DNA of 64,000 nucleotides, taken from Candidatus Symbiopectobacterium sp. 'North America' (lineage in GTDB: Bacteria > Pseudomonadota > Gammaproteobacteria > Enterobacterales > Enterobacteriaceae). A program made the translations under genes and the position numbers. The notes below the pieces were generated by a model. It was not told the DNA's origin, made no database searches, and saw nothing but the letters and a program-made list of their open reading frames with translations. The DNA lies in the NCBI RefSeq assembly GCF_015762685.1, contig NZ_PEHF01000084.1:1-64000 (forward strand), read 5' to 3'. Positions 21,387-31,442 of this stretch are shown here, in pieces (the first letter of the stretch is position 1; every line of letters starts with the position of its first letter).

Positions 21387-22524
21387 AACTCACCTCTCAT
21401 TATTCATTCAATAACGATATTTTCATAAAAAAAACCATTCAGCGCTATAGCGAAATATAGCGATTCATGTGTTTTTATTAACGCCACCATTAAGATTTAA
21501 ACAAACAGAATAGTAAGTTAGAAAATAAACCAACTTCAAAACTATAGGTATAAAATTGCTTAAGTGAAAATATAATTCGAATTCAAACCATTCAGTTGAA
21601 TAGTCAACATTAAAGATATAACAATCAATAAAACCTTTTTTTTCATCAAAGAAAGTGATAAAAAACGTGTATAAGAAACTTATGTATGCAATCTGGTGGT
21701 ATTAAATATGCAAAGAAGAGTCAAGAGCACAGGCAAAGCTTCATTAGCCAAACCATTAAGCACTGATAATGATTGGCTAACTAATGATTAGTATATTGAG
21801 TAAAAATACAATTAGAAAATCACAATGATGATATTATCCTATTCTAAAGAAAGTAATATTTTTGTGGTCACCAATATTGTAAGCATTATGAAAATACACA
21901 ATCTTCACTGATAAAATACACCATAAGTAATTATTTTATATGAATGACACCAAATAAATCACCGCCTGTCAGCAAAATCCTAAAGGAAGATAAGTTATTT
22001 ATTAATGAGTTATCACTTTTATTTTTTTAAAACAAAACAGCGAGTTAATAAAAATCAAAAAACGTCATGCAATAAAAATTGCTTAGCCATAAAATTAATA
22101 ACACCACTAATTATTTATATCAGTAGACATACAAAAAAATGTGACTTAGATTGAATTTTTAGAATTAAAATCACAGGGGCGCTGATAAAAGAATTGCGCT
22201 TAATGCCAGTTGTCCAATTAAAAAATGCCATTGTCCGCACACGTGGCTCATCACCTGCAATAGAAAAAAACAACCCCATGAATATAAATAACTTTTTTCT
22301 TTTCATTAAAATAGGAACAACCTGTGAAAATAATTAAAATGCCAAGAAACCATTTCGCTCTCAATAATTACCTTTTATTTGTTTTTCTCTCATTTTTTGC
22401 TTAAATGATATCGAAAAATAGTAAAATTATTTTTCATTTTTATTGAAACAAAAATACAGCCTACCATCGGCATAGGGATCATTATGCCGGAGCAAAACCA
22501 TAACTCCCTCAGGAGACGACAGGA
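21387..22524. other. AT-rich gap between AA10-like gene and pectate lyase
   Basis: This 1.1-kb stretch is strongly AT-rich with no supported gene; short open frames here have no RBS or recognisable product. A weak 8-bp inverted repeat (TTAGCCAA near 21744, TTGGCTAA near 21773) is present. No clear KdgR box or CRP site could be seen before pel. The length and composition suggest an eroded gene or a foreign insert. Confidence 0.5.
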
Positions 22525-23556
22525 ATGAAACACGTCTTACTTTCATTTACCGCAGGACTGCTGACGTTAACCGTACAAAGCGCGTTCGCCGCGAATACCG
22601 GCGGCTATGCGACCACCGATGGCGGCGATATCTCTGGTGCCGTTAAAAAAACCGCCCATTCCATGCAGGACATCATTGATATCATTGAAGCGGCGCGCGT
22701 GGACAGCAGCGGCAAGAAAGTGAAAACCGGTGCGTATCCGCTGGTGATCACCTATGACGGCAACGAAGATGCACTGATCAATGCGGCTGTTGCCGATATT
22801 TGCAGCCAATGGAGCAAGCCCGCACGCGGGGTTGAAATCAAAGAATTCACGAAAGGGATAACGATACTCGGCACCAACGGCTCTTCCGCCAACTTTGGTC
22901 TCTGGTTAGTGAAATCTTCCGATGTGGTGATTCGTAATATGCGTTTCGGCTATATGCCGGGCGGCGCGAGTGATGGCGATACCACGTTTGAATCTGCCGT
23001 CGATATCAAGGAAGCATCGACGAGCGTGACGGTATCTTATAACTACATCCACGGTATTAAAAAAGTAGGATTAAGCGGTTCTAGCAGCAGCGATACGGAC
23101 CGTAACCTGACTTACCACCATAACGTTTACAGCGATGTGAACGCCCGCTTGCCGTTGCAGCGTGGGGGGCAAGTGCACGCCTATAACAACCTTTATTCCG
23201 GCATAACCAGCTCAAGGATAAGCGTGCGTCAGAAAGGGCTCGCGCTGATCGAACGTAACTGGTTCGAGAATGCCGTCAACCCCGTGACATCACGCTATGA
23301 TGGCTCCAACTTTGGCACCTGGGTTCTGCGTGATAACAACGTCACCAGCGCTTCTCAAAACGCCACTTATAACATCACCTGGACCAGCGATTCCAAAACT
23401 TATGTTAACGCTCAAGATTGAACGTCTACTGGCACCTTCCCATCGCTGCCTTACAGCTATGCACCAGTCAGTGCCCAGTGCGTAAAAGCCAAGCTGGCAC
23501 AGTTCGCCGGTCAGGGAAAAGGTCTGGCAGTACTGACGACGGCTGCGTGTAACTAA
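22525..23556 (+). pseudogene. Pectate lyase (PL1 family), internal deletion and nonsense codon
   Basis: The secreted polygalacturonate lyase has a signal peptide (MKHVLLSFTAGLLTLTVQSAFA) and mature start ANTGGYATTDGG, as in Pectobacterium Pel proteins. RGVEIKEFTKGITILG, YNYIHGIKKVGL, LTYHHNVYSDVNARLPLQRGG (with the catalytic Arg region) and GSNFGTWVLRDNNV are clear. TGA at 23419-23421 interrupts YVNAQD-stop-TSTGTFPSLP; the family has Trp there. After GYMPGGASDGD the text jumps to TTFESAVDIKEAS: compared with Pel proteins about 31 residues are missing, including the DDSPNVWVDHNE segment with calcium-binding Asp. Overall length is 343 residues instead of about 374. A perfect hairpin terminator follows. 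Confidence 0.85.
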
Positions 23557-23576
23557 AGTTACTACCCGTAGAAACC

Positions 23577-23603
23577 ATCAAGGCCACATTATGTGGCCTT
23601 GAT
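23577..23603. terminator. Hairpin terminator between pectate lyase and ppiA
   Basis: A perfect 13-bp inverted repeat, ATCAAGGCCACAT-T-ATGTGGCCTTGAT, lies between two converging genes. There is no strong T run. Confidence 0.7.
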
Positions 23604-23630
23604 AGCAATTCCAGAAATTCTCGACCACGC

Positions 23631-24221
23631 TTACGGCAGTATTTTGGCCGATTTAATCACAATCGGTTTGCTTGGCACATTCTGATAGGGCCCAACGTTA
23701 GTGGTTTGCACCTGAGAGATTTTGTCAGCGACATCCATCCCTTTAACCACTTTACCAAACACCGCGTAGCCAAAATCACGCTGACCGTGATCGAGGAAAG
23801 CGTTATCCGCGACATTAATAAAAAACTGACTAGTAGCGCTGTCTTTTTCAGCGGTACGCGCCATGGCGATGGTGCCACGCACGTTGCGTAAGCCGTTGTC
23901 AGCTTCATTTTTGATCGGTGGGTTAGTGGCTTTTTGTTTCATTTCATCCACAAAACCGCCACCTTGAACCATAAAGCCCGGGATCACGCGGTGAAAGGTA
24001 GTGCCATTGTAGAAGCCACTGTTAACGTACTCGACGAAGTTTTTCACTGACACTGGCGCTTTTTGGTTATTTAGCGCTAACTCGATGTTGCCTTCAGACG
24101 TGGTTAGCAAGACGCGCGTGGTGGCGGCAGGGGCTGCGATCGCCGACGACACCATTACCGAGGATGAAAACATTGTCAGTGGAACCAGGGCGGCCGCAGC
24201 AACCAGAGTACGTTTGAACAT
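23631..24221 (-). CDS. ppiA: PpiA, periplasmic cyclophilin-type prolyl isomerase
   Basis: This 196-residue protein has a signal peptide ending near [11 protein letters not shown], so it is exported to the periplasm. The cyclophilin domain shows [18 protein letters not shown] (catalytic Arg in FHRV), [35 protein letters not shown] and [14 protein letters not shown]. Length is close to E. coli PpiA (190). With fkpA broken, PpiA is one of the remaining envelope prolyl isomerases. The frame is intact. Confidence 0.95.
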   Translation of the reverse strand: MFKRTLVAAAALVPLTMFSSSVMVSSAIAAPAATTRVLLTTSEGNIELALNNQKAPVSVKNFVEYVNSGFYNGTTFHRVIPGFMVQGGGFVDEMKQKATNPPIKNEADNGLRNVRGTIAMARTAEKDSATSQFFINVADNAFLDHGQRDFGYAVFGKVVKGMDVADKISQVQTTNVGPYQNVPSKPIVIKSAKILP

Positions 24222-24380
24222 GAGAATTCCTTTTTGATCGGGGACTACAAGAAAGCGTAACGATTGTAAATACCCGCACTCCTTAACTCTACCCTTTTAC
24301 TTTTTTTTACTTAAGGGTATGCCACAACGTTACGGCAATTAAGTATAGCATACCAGTGCGGTATCGGCGACGATCGTAAA

Positions 24381-24405
24381 AAAAGACGGGTAAATAACCC
24401 GTCTT
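24381..24405 (-). terminator. Terminator of the peptide-type ABC operon
   Basis: On the minus strand AAGACGGGT, a 5-nt loop and ACCCGTCTT form a 9-bp stem, followed by seven T. It lies 33 bp past the last gene of the operon. Confidence 0.85.
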
Positions 24406-24437
24406 GTTAGCAAATAATACGGCTTTTACTCGAACTA

Positions 24438-25237
24438 TTAAACCATTCGCTCCGAACGCACTGCCAAATCGCGGCTGTATTGTCGGCTGGCATCCACCAG
24501 CATGGTGGTGTAGGCCGTTTTCTCGGTCGAACGCGTCAGTTCCGCCGTCTCCAGCGTTTCCAGAATACGGCCATACTGCATCACTGCCACGCGGTGGCAT
24601 AAATGAGCGATCACCCCCAGATCGTGCGTCACAATCAAGTAGGTCAGGTTGTCCTGCTGTTGCAGTTCTGCCAGCAGATTGAGGATTTCTGCCTGCACCG
24701 ACACGTCCAACGCCGAAGTGGGTTCATCCAGCAACAGAACTCGCGGTTCGAGAATCAACGCGCGCGCGATAGCAACGCGTTGGCGCTGCCCGCCGGAGAG
24801 CTGGTGCGGGTAGCGGCGACGGAACTGCGGCCCCAGCCCCACTTTCTCCAGCAAGGCATCAATACGCCGATCGCGCTGCTCAATGCGGTGGATCAGCAAC
24901 GGCTCCTCCAATATGGTCTCAACCGTATGGCGTGGATGCAACGATCCGTAGGGATCCTGAAACACCATCTGCACCTGACGGCAGCGTGCTCTGTCGATGC
25001 GGTGTGCCAGCGGTTGACCATCGATGCACAGCTCACTCTGCCAATGGTTGAACAACCCTGCCAGACATTTCAGAACCGTGGTTTTTCCCGAGTCTGATTC
25101 CCCCACCAAACCAAAGATTTCGCCACCGCGCACCGCCAGATTGACATCAAACAACACCTGGTTGTGCTGGTTCCCTGACCAAAGGAGAGGTTGAGGTTTT
25201 TCACCTCGATCATCGCCGCGCTATTTTGTGTGTCCAT
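24438..25237 (-). pseudogene. Peptide/nickel-type ABC transporter ATP-binding protein (DppF-like), frameshifted
   Basis: The second ATPase of a DppBCDF-type importer. Translation from ATG 25237 gives MDTQNSAAMIEVKNLNLSFG and then runs out of frame; loss of one G before AACCAGCACAACCAG near 25175 accounts for the shift. The rest reads NQVLFDVNLAVRGGEIFGLV with Walker [44 protein letters not shown] and IVTHDLGVIAHLCHRV. Total length is about 266 residues. It follows the DppD-like gene by 9 bp as the last cistron. All five transporter cistrons of this operon are broken, so the system is dead. Confidence 0.82.
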
Positions 25238-25246
25238 AGTCACTCC

Positions 25247-25894
25247 TTATTCACTCAGCCAGGCAGGATCGCGCTGCATGACCGGTAGACGCACACGAGG
25301 ATGATCGATGTCCGGCAACGCATTGAGCAGCCCACGCGTGTAAGGATGCTGCGCGTTATCGAGATCGCGCACCTCGATGGACTCCACGACGCGTCCGGCG
25401 TACATCACCAGCACCCGGTCGCAGAAGCTGCGCACCAGATTGATATCGTGGCTGATAAAGATCAGCCCCAATCCGCGCTCCGACACCAAATCATCCAGCA
25501 TCGAAAGCACCTGTAAACGCACCGACACATCAAGCGCCGAGGTTGGCTCGTCGGCGATGACGATTTCCGGCTCAGTGATCAACATAATGGCGATCATGAT
25601 GCGCTGTCCCTGACCGCCGGAGACTTCATGCGGATAGAGTGCGTACACGCGTTCCGGCTGGCGAATCCGTACCACATCCAGCATCGCCATGACTTTCTCT
25701 TTCGCCACGCGCGCTGGCACCTTGTGGTGCGCCAGATAGGCTTCAGCAATCTGATCGCCAACACATACCACCGGATTCAGCGAATACTTAGGATCCTGCA
25801 TGATCATGGAAATACGCTTACCGCGGATCTGGCGCATCTGTGCTTCAGAAATATTGAGCAAGTCGGTCCGGCCGAAGCGCAGTCTGTCGGCCAT
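25247..25894 (-). pseudogene. Peptide/nickel-type ABC ATP-binding protein (DppD-like), 5' deleted
   Basis: The frame begins abruptly at ADRLRFGRTDLLNISEAQMRQIRGKRISMIMQDP (written here as separate family pieces: ADRLRFG, TDLLNIS, SMIMQDP), which in DppD lies roughly 80 residues in. The Walker A P-loop is absent. The Q loop (MQDPKYSLNP), signature EVSGGQGQRIMIA, Walker [15 protein letters not shown] and switch His (FISHDINLV) are present. The upstream dppC-like gene is cut off at the same point, so one deletion removed the end of dppC and the start of dppD. Without a P-loop the ATPase cannot bind ATP. Confidence 0.82.
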
Positions 25895-26173
25895 CTACAC
25901 ATCGCGCCCGAACTCATCGGTACCAAACCAATGAGCGGCCCCCGGCGCTTGCAGGGCATTTGCCAGGTCTTGTACTAATGGATCGTGCGTTGCCAGCCAA
26001 GGGGCGAAAATGGCGATGACAATTAGTGACAGCACAATCAGCGAACCAATGGCCGTCAGTGGATTTTTCGCCAGCAGTCGCAGGAAATTGAACAGACGCG
26101 CGCCACGCACTCGAATTCGCCCATTTTTGGCCGCCGGCGAGGAGCCGATTACCGGTTCAGAAGACATACTCAT
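25895..26173 (-). pseudogene. Peptide-type ABC permease (DppC-like), 3' deleted
   Basis: Only the first 92 residues remain: a cytoplasmic tail, one membrane helix (AIGSLIVLSLIVIAIFAPWL) and the start of the family's conserved GTDEFGRDV motif. A TAG follows directly and the next codon opens the DppD remnant. Normal DppC proteins have about 290-300 residues, so five helices and the ATPase-contact loop are missing. Its ATG overlaps the dppB-like stop (ATGA), a trace of the original coupled operon. Confidence 0.82.
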
Positions 26174-27193
26174 GCGCGAGTCCTCGGATCGAAGATTTGA
26201 TACAAGATATCGGAGAGCAGGTTAAGGGTGACGAAAATCAGCCCACCAGCAGCACGCAGCCCATCACCGCATTCATATCCCCCAGCAGCAGGCTGCCCGT
26301 CAGATAGGAGCCAAAGCCCGGCCAGGAGAACACGGTTTCAATCAGCACCGCCCCCTCAAGCAGTGAGCCATACGCCAGCGCGACTACCGTCAGCAGTTGC
26401 ACCAGAATATTGCGAAACGCATGCGCCCAAATCACCCGAAACTCAGACAACCCTTTGACCCGTGCGGTAATGATGTACTCTTGCGACAGTTGTGCCAGCA
26501 TAAAGCTGCACGTCATACGGCTGATATAGGCCAGCGAATGGAAGCCAAGAATGGTGGCAGGCAACACCAGGTGGTTCAGGGCACTGAAGAACACCGCCCA
26601 TTCGCGCGCCAGTAAGGAATCCACCAGCAGTAAGCCGGTGCGATTTTCCACCATGCCGTCCCACGCCATATCCACGCGCCCTGCGCCACCGACCCAGTTG
26701 AGCCAGGCGTAAAATACCAACAGCCCCATCATGCCGACCCAGAAAATCGGCGTGGAGTAACCCGCCAGGCTGATAAAGCGCACGATATAGTCCGCCAGCT
26801 TGCCGCGCCGCCGCTATCACGCCGAGCGGTACACCCAGCCCGGCACCGACGATAATCGCCATCTTTGCCAGTTCCACCGTGGCAGGAAATACGCGGATAA
26901 TGTCATCCACTACCGGACGGCCGGTGAGCATCGCATTGCCCAAATCGCCGTGCAGCAGTGAATTGAAGTAGATACCGAATTGAACATACAGCGGCTTATC
27001 CAGGCCTAGCTGCTGATAGGTACTTTGGTCAGCATCCTGACCGACGATCGCCAATACCGGGTCGATCGGCATGACCCGACCGATAATGAAGGTCAGAATC
27101 AACAACCCAAACAGCGTGAAGGCAACCTGTAACAACCGCTTGGCTACGCGATAGGGTAACCCCCCCCGGTTTGAGCCAATCAGAGAAAACCAT
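26170..27193 (-). pseudogene. Peptide-type ABC permease (DppB-like), three frameshifts
   Basis: The start ATG at 27193 gives MVFSDWLKPGG, then the frame breaks in a run of eight G (plus-strand C near 27160-27167). Restored, it reads PYRVAKRLLQVAFTLFGLLI and LTFIIGRVMPIDPVLAIVG, and LGLDKPLYVQFGIYFNSLLHGDLG as in DppB. A second shift near 26803-26815 separates LGVPLGVIAA from KLADYIVRFISLAGYSTPIFW. A third near 26240 diverts the last helix (MGCVLLVG, then LIFVTLNLLSDILYQIFDPR). Summed length is about 341 residues, normal for DppB. Single-base indels dominate. Confidence 0.82.
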
Positions 27194-27306
27194 GTTCTTT
27201 CTCCCCGTCCAGCACCCGCTCCGCTACCTTCAGCGCCGCTGATGCCGTTACTTACCTCGTAGGATGAAGGCGTGAGAGGAAATGCCCCCCACGCTTTACT
27301 CAGGCT

Positions 27307-28918
27307 TCAGCGTTGCTTGTGCACCAGATACAAGCGGGTGGTCGATGACGGATGTGACACAAAGTCTACAACATCTTTGCGTTGCACCACGGAATCAACC
27401 ATTTGCGAGACCGGAATGATGGCCGGATAAAGCGCCTCATAGCGGTCCTGTATCTCGGCATAGCGCTGCTTCTGCCTGGCGGGATCTTTCTCCAGCAGCG
27501 CCTGATCGATCATCTCGTTCAGTTGTGCATCGTAGAAAGAGGTTCTCCACCCCTGGAAGTTGGTGAGTTTGGCTTCATCGCTGTTATCCGGGTTATACAT
27601 CACGGAGTGCAGGCTGGAGTGCGGATGGGGATCGACCCCGCTGCCACCGCGCCCGACCAGTATGTCGAATTTACGGTCGCGCATCGCGCCATAAACCTGA
27701 TTGCCGGTGCCGGAAATGATCTTGGCACGAATACCGGCTTGCGCCAGTGTGGATTGCACCGAGGTCGCCAGGTTGAGGAAAGGTTGATCGGACAGCACCC
27801 GCAGCGTGGTTTCAAAGCCGTTCGGATAACCCGCTTCCGCCAGCAGCGCCTTCGCCTTCTGTACGTCCAGCGTGTAACCGGGGTTAGGCAGCGTGGCATC
27901 CATTCCCGCCTGAATCGGGCGCTGGTGGTAGAAACCATAGCCCGGCATCACGGTCTTGTTGATACCGTCGTAATCGATGAGGTAGCGCACCGCTTCACGC
28001 ACTTTCGGCTTGGCGAATTCGTCGTTTTTCAGGCTCATGGCAACGTAATAGAGCGTGCCTTCTCTTCACCTCTTCAACTTTCACATCCGGGTTCGCTTTC
28101 AGGGCGTTGATGTCCGGTACCGACATACCGGTCGCCACATCAATATCACCTTTTTCGATCATCAGACGCAGCGTCTGAGATTCGGTCATATGGCGGAAGA
28201 TCACCCGGCGCATTTTAGCATCACCGCGCCAGTAACCGTCGGCACGGTTCACGCGCAGCACGTCTTTCGCCTGCCATACGTCCAGCTTGAACGGACCGGA
28301 ACCGGCTTCGTTGGTGGTCAACCAACCGTTACCCCAGTCACCGTTTTTCTCATGCTTCATTACGGTTTTGCTGTCCAACACCGATCCGCTGCGGAGTGTG
28401 GCAAGGGAATAGATCACCAGCTTGGGATCGTTCGGTTTGGGCAGTTCGATCTCCACCGTTTTGTCATCTTTGGCGCGGATCAGCTTTTCGACATTCTCTG
28501 CCGTAAAGCCGTAGGATTTCCAAGTGTTGGCCTGCGCCATGTTGAGGGTTAGCAACCGTTTCATCGACCAGGCAAAATCATGGGCGGTGACCGGGTTGCC
28601 GGAGTGGAATTTGGCGTTATCCACCAAATGGAAGGTGATCAGGTTGTTGTCTGGGCTGATCTCCCAGCTTTTCGCCAGCGAAGGCAGCACGCGGCTAAGG
28701 TTTTCAGGATCGAGCTCGACCAGAGAGTCATAAAGGTTGACGATAATGCCGACCACCTCGTTGCCGGTCATAGCGGCGGGATCGAGGGACAGCATGTTGT
28801 TCATGTTCATCCCGACGATCAGTTGATCGTCGGGCATTTTTGCAGACAGCAAGGCCGGTGTTGCGGCCATACAGAAACAGCTCAGTAGCAGGGTACGGAT
28901 TATTGCTCGTGCTTTCAT
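27307..28918 (-). pseudogene. Peptide/nickel-type ABC substrate-binding protein (SBP family 5), frameshifted
   Basis: A signal peptide (MKARAIIRTLLLSCFCMAAT...) precedes a family 5 binding protein: MNNMLSLDPAAMTGNEVVGI, LYDSLVELDPENLSRVLPSLA, WEISPDNNLITFHLVDNAKFHSGNPVTAHDF (in pieces) and SGPFKLDVW. A shift near 28060 after VKVEEVKR fits loss of a GA from a GAGA run. The other frame continues TLYYVAMSLKNDEFAKPKVREA and ends at 27307. Total length is about 537 residues, typical for the family. Family 5 proteins bind peptides, nickel, opines or oligosaccharides. The enolase-superfamily gene upstream suggests an organic acid or sugar-acid conjugate (inference). Confidence 0.82.
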
Positions 28919-29024
28919 TAGACTTCTCCAGGTGTGAAGAATGGAAGACGAAACGTATATTTTGTAAGGGCTCTTTATTTCAGTACTACTTTGTTATTAC
29001 TACTATTTATTATTATTACTACGG

Positions 29025-30179
29025 TTATTCTTTACTCAGCGTATGCTCCTCAATCCAATCAAAGTTGATGTCTTTACCCAGGCCCGGGCGCTGCGGCAGG
29101 TGAACAAAGCCGTCGTCATCCATCGGGTCGATGATGCTGTTGAGGTAAGCGGCGGGCTCTTCATAGTTCAGGAAGGGATGCAGCAGACCGCGTTCATACC
29201 AACGGCAGTTTTTAATCGCACCCACCACGTTCAGATTCGGCGCACCATTACCGTGGATTTCACAATCCATACCAAAGGCTTCCTCCAATGCGGCGACCTT
29301 CATGGTCGGAGAAAGGCCACCCACGCCCTGCACGCCCGCGCGCAGAATGTTACAGGCCCCCTCTTTCACCCAGTCGGCGCGGCTGAAGTATTTGCCTGAC
29401 AGGCTTTCAGGCTCAATAACGTCGATATCCAGGCTCTTGGTCAGCCAGCTGTAGGACGCCATGCTCTGTTCTTCCATCGGCTCTTCAAACCAGGTGAAGT
29501 TCAGTTTTTGCAATTCACGGCCAATGTAGAGCGCATCGCTGCGGCTGTACCAGTGGTAGCCATCCAGCATCAGGCAGACATCTGGACCTACCGCTTCACG
29601 CACGGCAGCACAGGCTTTAACGTCCATCTGCGGGCTGGGTGCGAAGGATACCGGCGGCATCCAGGTGTGCAGCTTGATCGCCTTATAGCCGCGCGCCACC
29701 TGTTTCTCGGCAAACTGGCCGTACTCTTCCGGCGTCGAAAGGCCGCCCTCCAGTTTATCGCCGCACATGGTGCTGCCGTAAGCTGGCACTTTCTCACGAA
29801 AACCGCCCAGCAGTTTGTGTACTGGCATATTCAGAAAGAGACCTTGCAGATCCCACAGCGCAGATTCCACGATAGAGATGGCGCGATCGGTCAGTTGGTT
29901 GGCGCTGCCGCGCTGCCAATGCACCAGATCTTGCCACAGACGTTCTCTGTCAAACGGGTTCTGCCCGATCAGCACCTTGCGGAAGAAAGCGTTGATAATA
30001 TGGGGACGAACCACTTCGGGTGGTGTAAATGCATAGCCCTGATGTCCATCGTCGGTGGTCAGCGTCAAGAGAGCCATCTTGGCCTGATTCTCTTCTCCTG
30101 GATGCGAATGTCCCGCACTGTCGGACACGCGACGAGTGGGATACGTAAAAACGGTGACATCAATGGATTCAATTTTCAC
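29025..30179 (-). CDS. Enolase-superfamily enzyme (mandelate racemase/muconate lactonizing type)
   Basis: This 384-residue protein starts at GTG 30179 (VKIESIDVTVFTYPTRRV). It has the N-terminal capping domain with a 20s loop (SAGHSHPGEE) and a (beta/alpha)7-barrel. Candidate catalytic and metal residues are Lys/His in AIKLHTWMPP, Asp in LMLDGYHWYSR, Glu in WFEEPMEEQ and DVIEPES, and His in DCEIHGNGAPN. Enzymes of this group abstract a proton alpha to a carboxylate, most often as sugar-acid dehydratases, racemases or cycloisomerases. The substrate is unknown. It is the first gene of the ABC operon that runs to 24438, and it is the only intact one. It could still be expressed from its own promoter. 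Confidence 0.85.
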   Translation of the reverse strand: MKIESIDVTVFTYPTRRVSDSAGHSHPGEENQAKMALLTLTTDDGHQGYAFTPPEVVRPHIINAFFRKVLIGQNPFDRERLWQDLVHWQRGSANQLTDRAISIVESALWDLQGLFLNMPVHKLLGGFREKVPAYGSTMCGDKLEGGLSTPEEYGQFAEKQVARGYKAIKLHTWMPPVSFAPSPQMDVKACAAVREAVGPDVCLMLDGYHWYSRSDALYIGRELQKLNFTWFEEPMEEQSMASYSWLTKSLDIDVIEPESLSGKYFSRADWVKEGACNILRAGVQGVGGLSPTMKVAALEEAFGMDCEIHGNGAPNLNVVGAIKNCRWYERGLLHPFLNYEEPAAYLNSIIDPMDDDGFVHLPQRPGLGKDINFDWIEEHTLSKE

Positions 30180-30905
30180 GCGAGTACCTATCTTAAAATT
30201 CAATAACATAGAAAAAACAACATTCAGGCCGACGGCGAGCGACAAACCCAATTTGTACTATCGCTACCCAGCCAGTGCGACTGAGACAACGATTAAAAAA
30301 GAAACTATGTATTAATTAAATAAAAATATCGTTTTATTATTTGTAATTATTGGTGTTACAACCTGGTGAGTCATTAGGCAATTTCTTTCAAATGCAGAAA
30401 ATCCGGTGCAAATATTTGTGCAAATGCCTATAAGCCTGTGAACAACATCACCAACGGTTGGGATTACCCGTACAATACGAGAGGATAATGCCGCTACTTT
30501 TGGTGTGCTGCACAACAGCCAATCCCTTCAGTTTGACTGATCATCGTCGAGGCGGTAAGCCTGCGCGAGAGGCTAACTACGTAACAGTCAGGTACGAATA
30601 CCGCACCAAAATCACACAACGCACCAATACAGTGCATTTCAATGCACCATGTTGGTGCCAATACGGCGTTTTCAGCTGCTACCTCCCTCTAAAGTGTGAG
30701 TAGTCACCAAAACAATAAAATGAAATACTGATTAATAAGCAATTTATATGTATAATTAATCGTTTCAACAATAATAAAAACGTGGCCTAAATATTGCTTT
30801 GATTACCAAGTTCTCTGCTTAATGCGAGGGAGCCCGGTCAAGGGTCATCCGCAGCGTTCAGGCCGCGCGCGGAGCTATGCCTGCAAAAAAAAATTGGAGT
30901 AATAC
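30180..30905. other. Divergent regulatory gap between enolase-type gene and amino-acid ABC operon
   Basis: A 726-bp non-coding gap between two divergent operons. It contains the palindrome at 30319-30338. No regulator gene or RNA gene was recognised. A GGAG ribosome site and an A-rich run (9 A) precede the permease start at 30906. Confidence 0.5.
30319..30338. promoter_or_regulatory. AT-rich palindrome, possible operator
   Basis: AATAAAA-ATATCG-TTTTATT has perfect 7-bp arms about 140 bp before the enolase-type gene. It resembles the KdgR box (AATRAAA-N5-TTTYATT) but the spacer is one base too long, so KdgR binding is doubtful. Confidence 0.3.
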
Positions 30906-31442
30906 GTGGAACAAATGACATTTTGGCAGCTCATCAGTTTTGGTGAGAATGGCTGGGGAAGATTGCTGCTGATGGGGACTGGAATGACCCTGGCATTGGC
31001 AGTAGGCGGTTTTTTATTAGGCGCGCTCATCGGCACCTGGTCAAAAATAGCTGGCAATCGGCCACTTCGCTTTGTGGCGGAATGCTACACCACCGTAACA
31101 CGCGGCATTTCCGATCTGCTGATTATTTTCCTGCTCTACTTTGGCGGTAGCTCTGCACTGAAGCTACTGGCAAGCCTGTTTGGTCACAGCGGCTTTATCG
31201 GTTTTCCCGGTTATATCGCTGGGTTCATTGCCGTCGGCATCTCCTCAGGGGCACAGCAAACAGAAGTGTTTCGCGGTGCATTCTACGCCGTAGCCAAAGG
31301 CGAGATAGAAGCCGCTAAAGCCTGTGGTATGCCTACCCTGCTGCGCCTGCGCCGCATTATTATTCCGCTGCTGCTGCGCCATGCCATTCCCGCGCTCGGC
31401 AACGTCTGGCAACTGGTGCTGAAAGCCTCGACTTCTTTTTAG
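30906..31442 (+). pseudogene. Polar amino-acid ABC permease 1 (HisQ-like), 3' deleted
   Basis: From a GTG start after GGAG, the protein reads VEQMTFWQLISFGENGWG with membrane helices and the family's ATPase-contact loop (AKGEIEAAKACGMPTLLRLRRIIIPLLL). It stops at LGNVWQLVLKASTSF, about 178 residues. HisQ/ArtQ-type permeases continue for another 50-60 residues with the last helices. The next permease begins just beyond without its own N-terminus, so one deletion removed the end of this gene and the start of the next. The junction lies in a T run at 31434-31441. Confidence 0.8.

Noticed and set aside
22115-22306. Short minus-strand open frame before the pectate lyase
   Set aside because: Low-complexity AT-rich sequence without ribosome site or homology.
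22431-22460. KdgR or CRP site before the pectate lyase
   Set aside because: Only a half-site-like TGAAACA is present, with no matching second half.
28985-29030. TTA/CTA-rich stretch between the enolase-type gene and the binding-protein gene as a microsatellite
   Set aside because: Irregular units with no consistent period.
30319-30338. KdgR box before the enolase-superfamily gene
   Set aside because: The arms fit, but the centre is 6 bp instead of 5 and the key central bases do not match; kept only as a generic palindrome.
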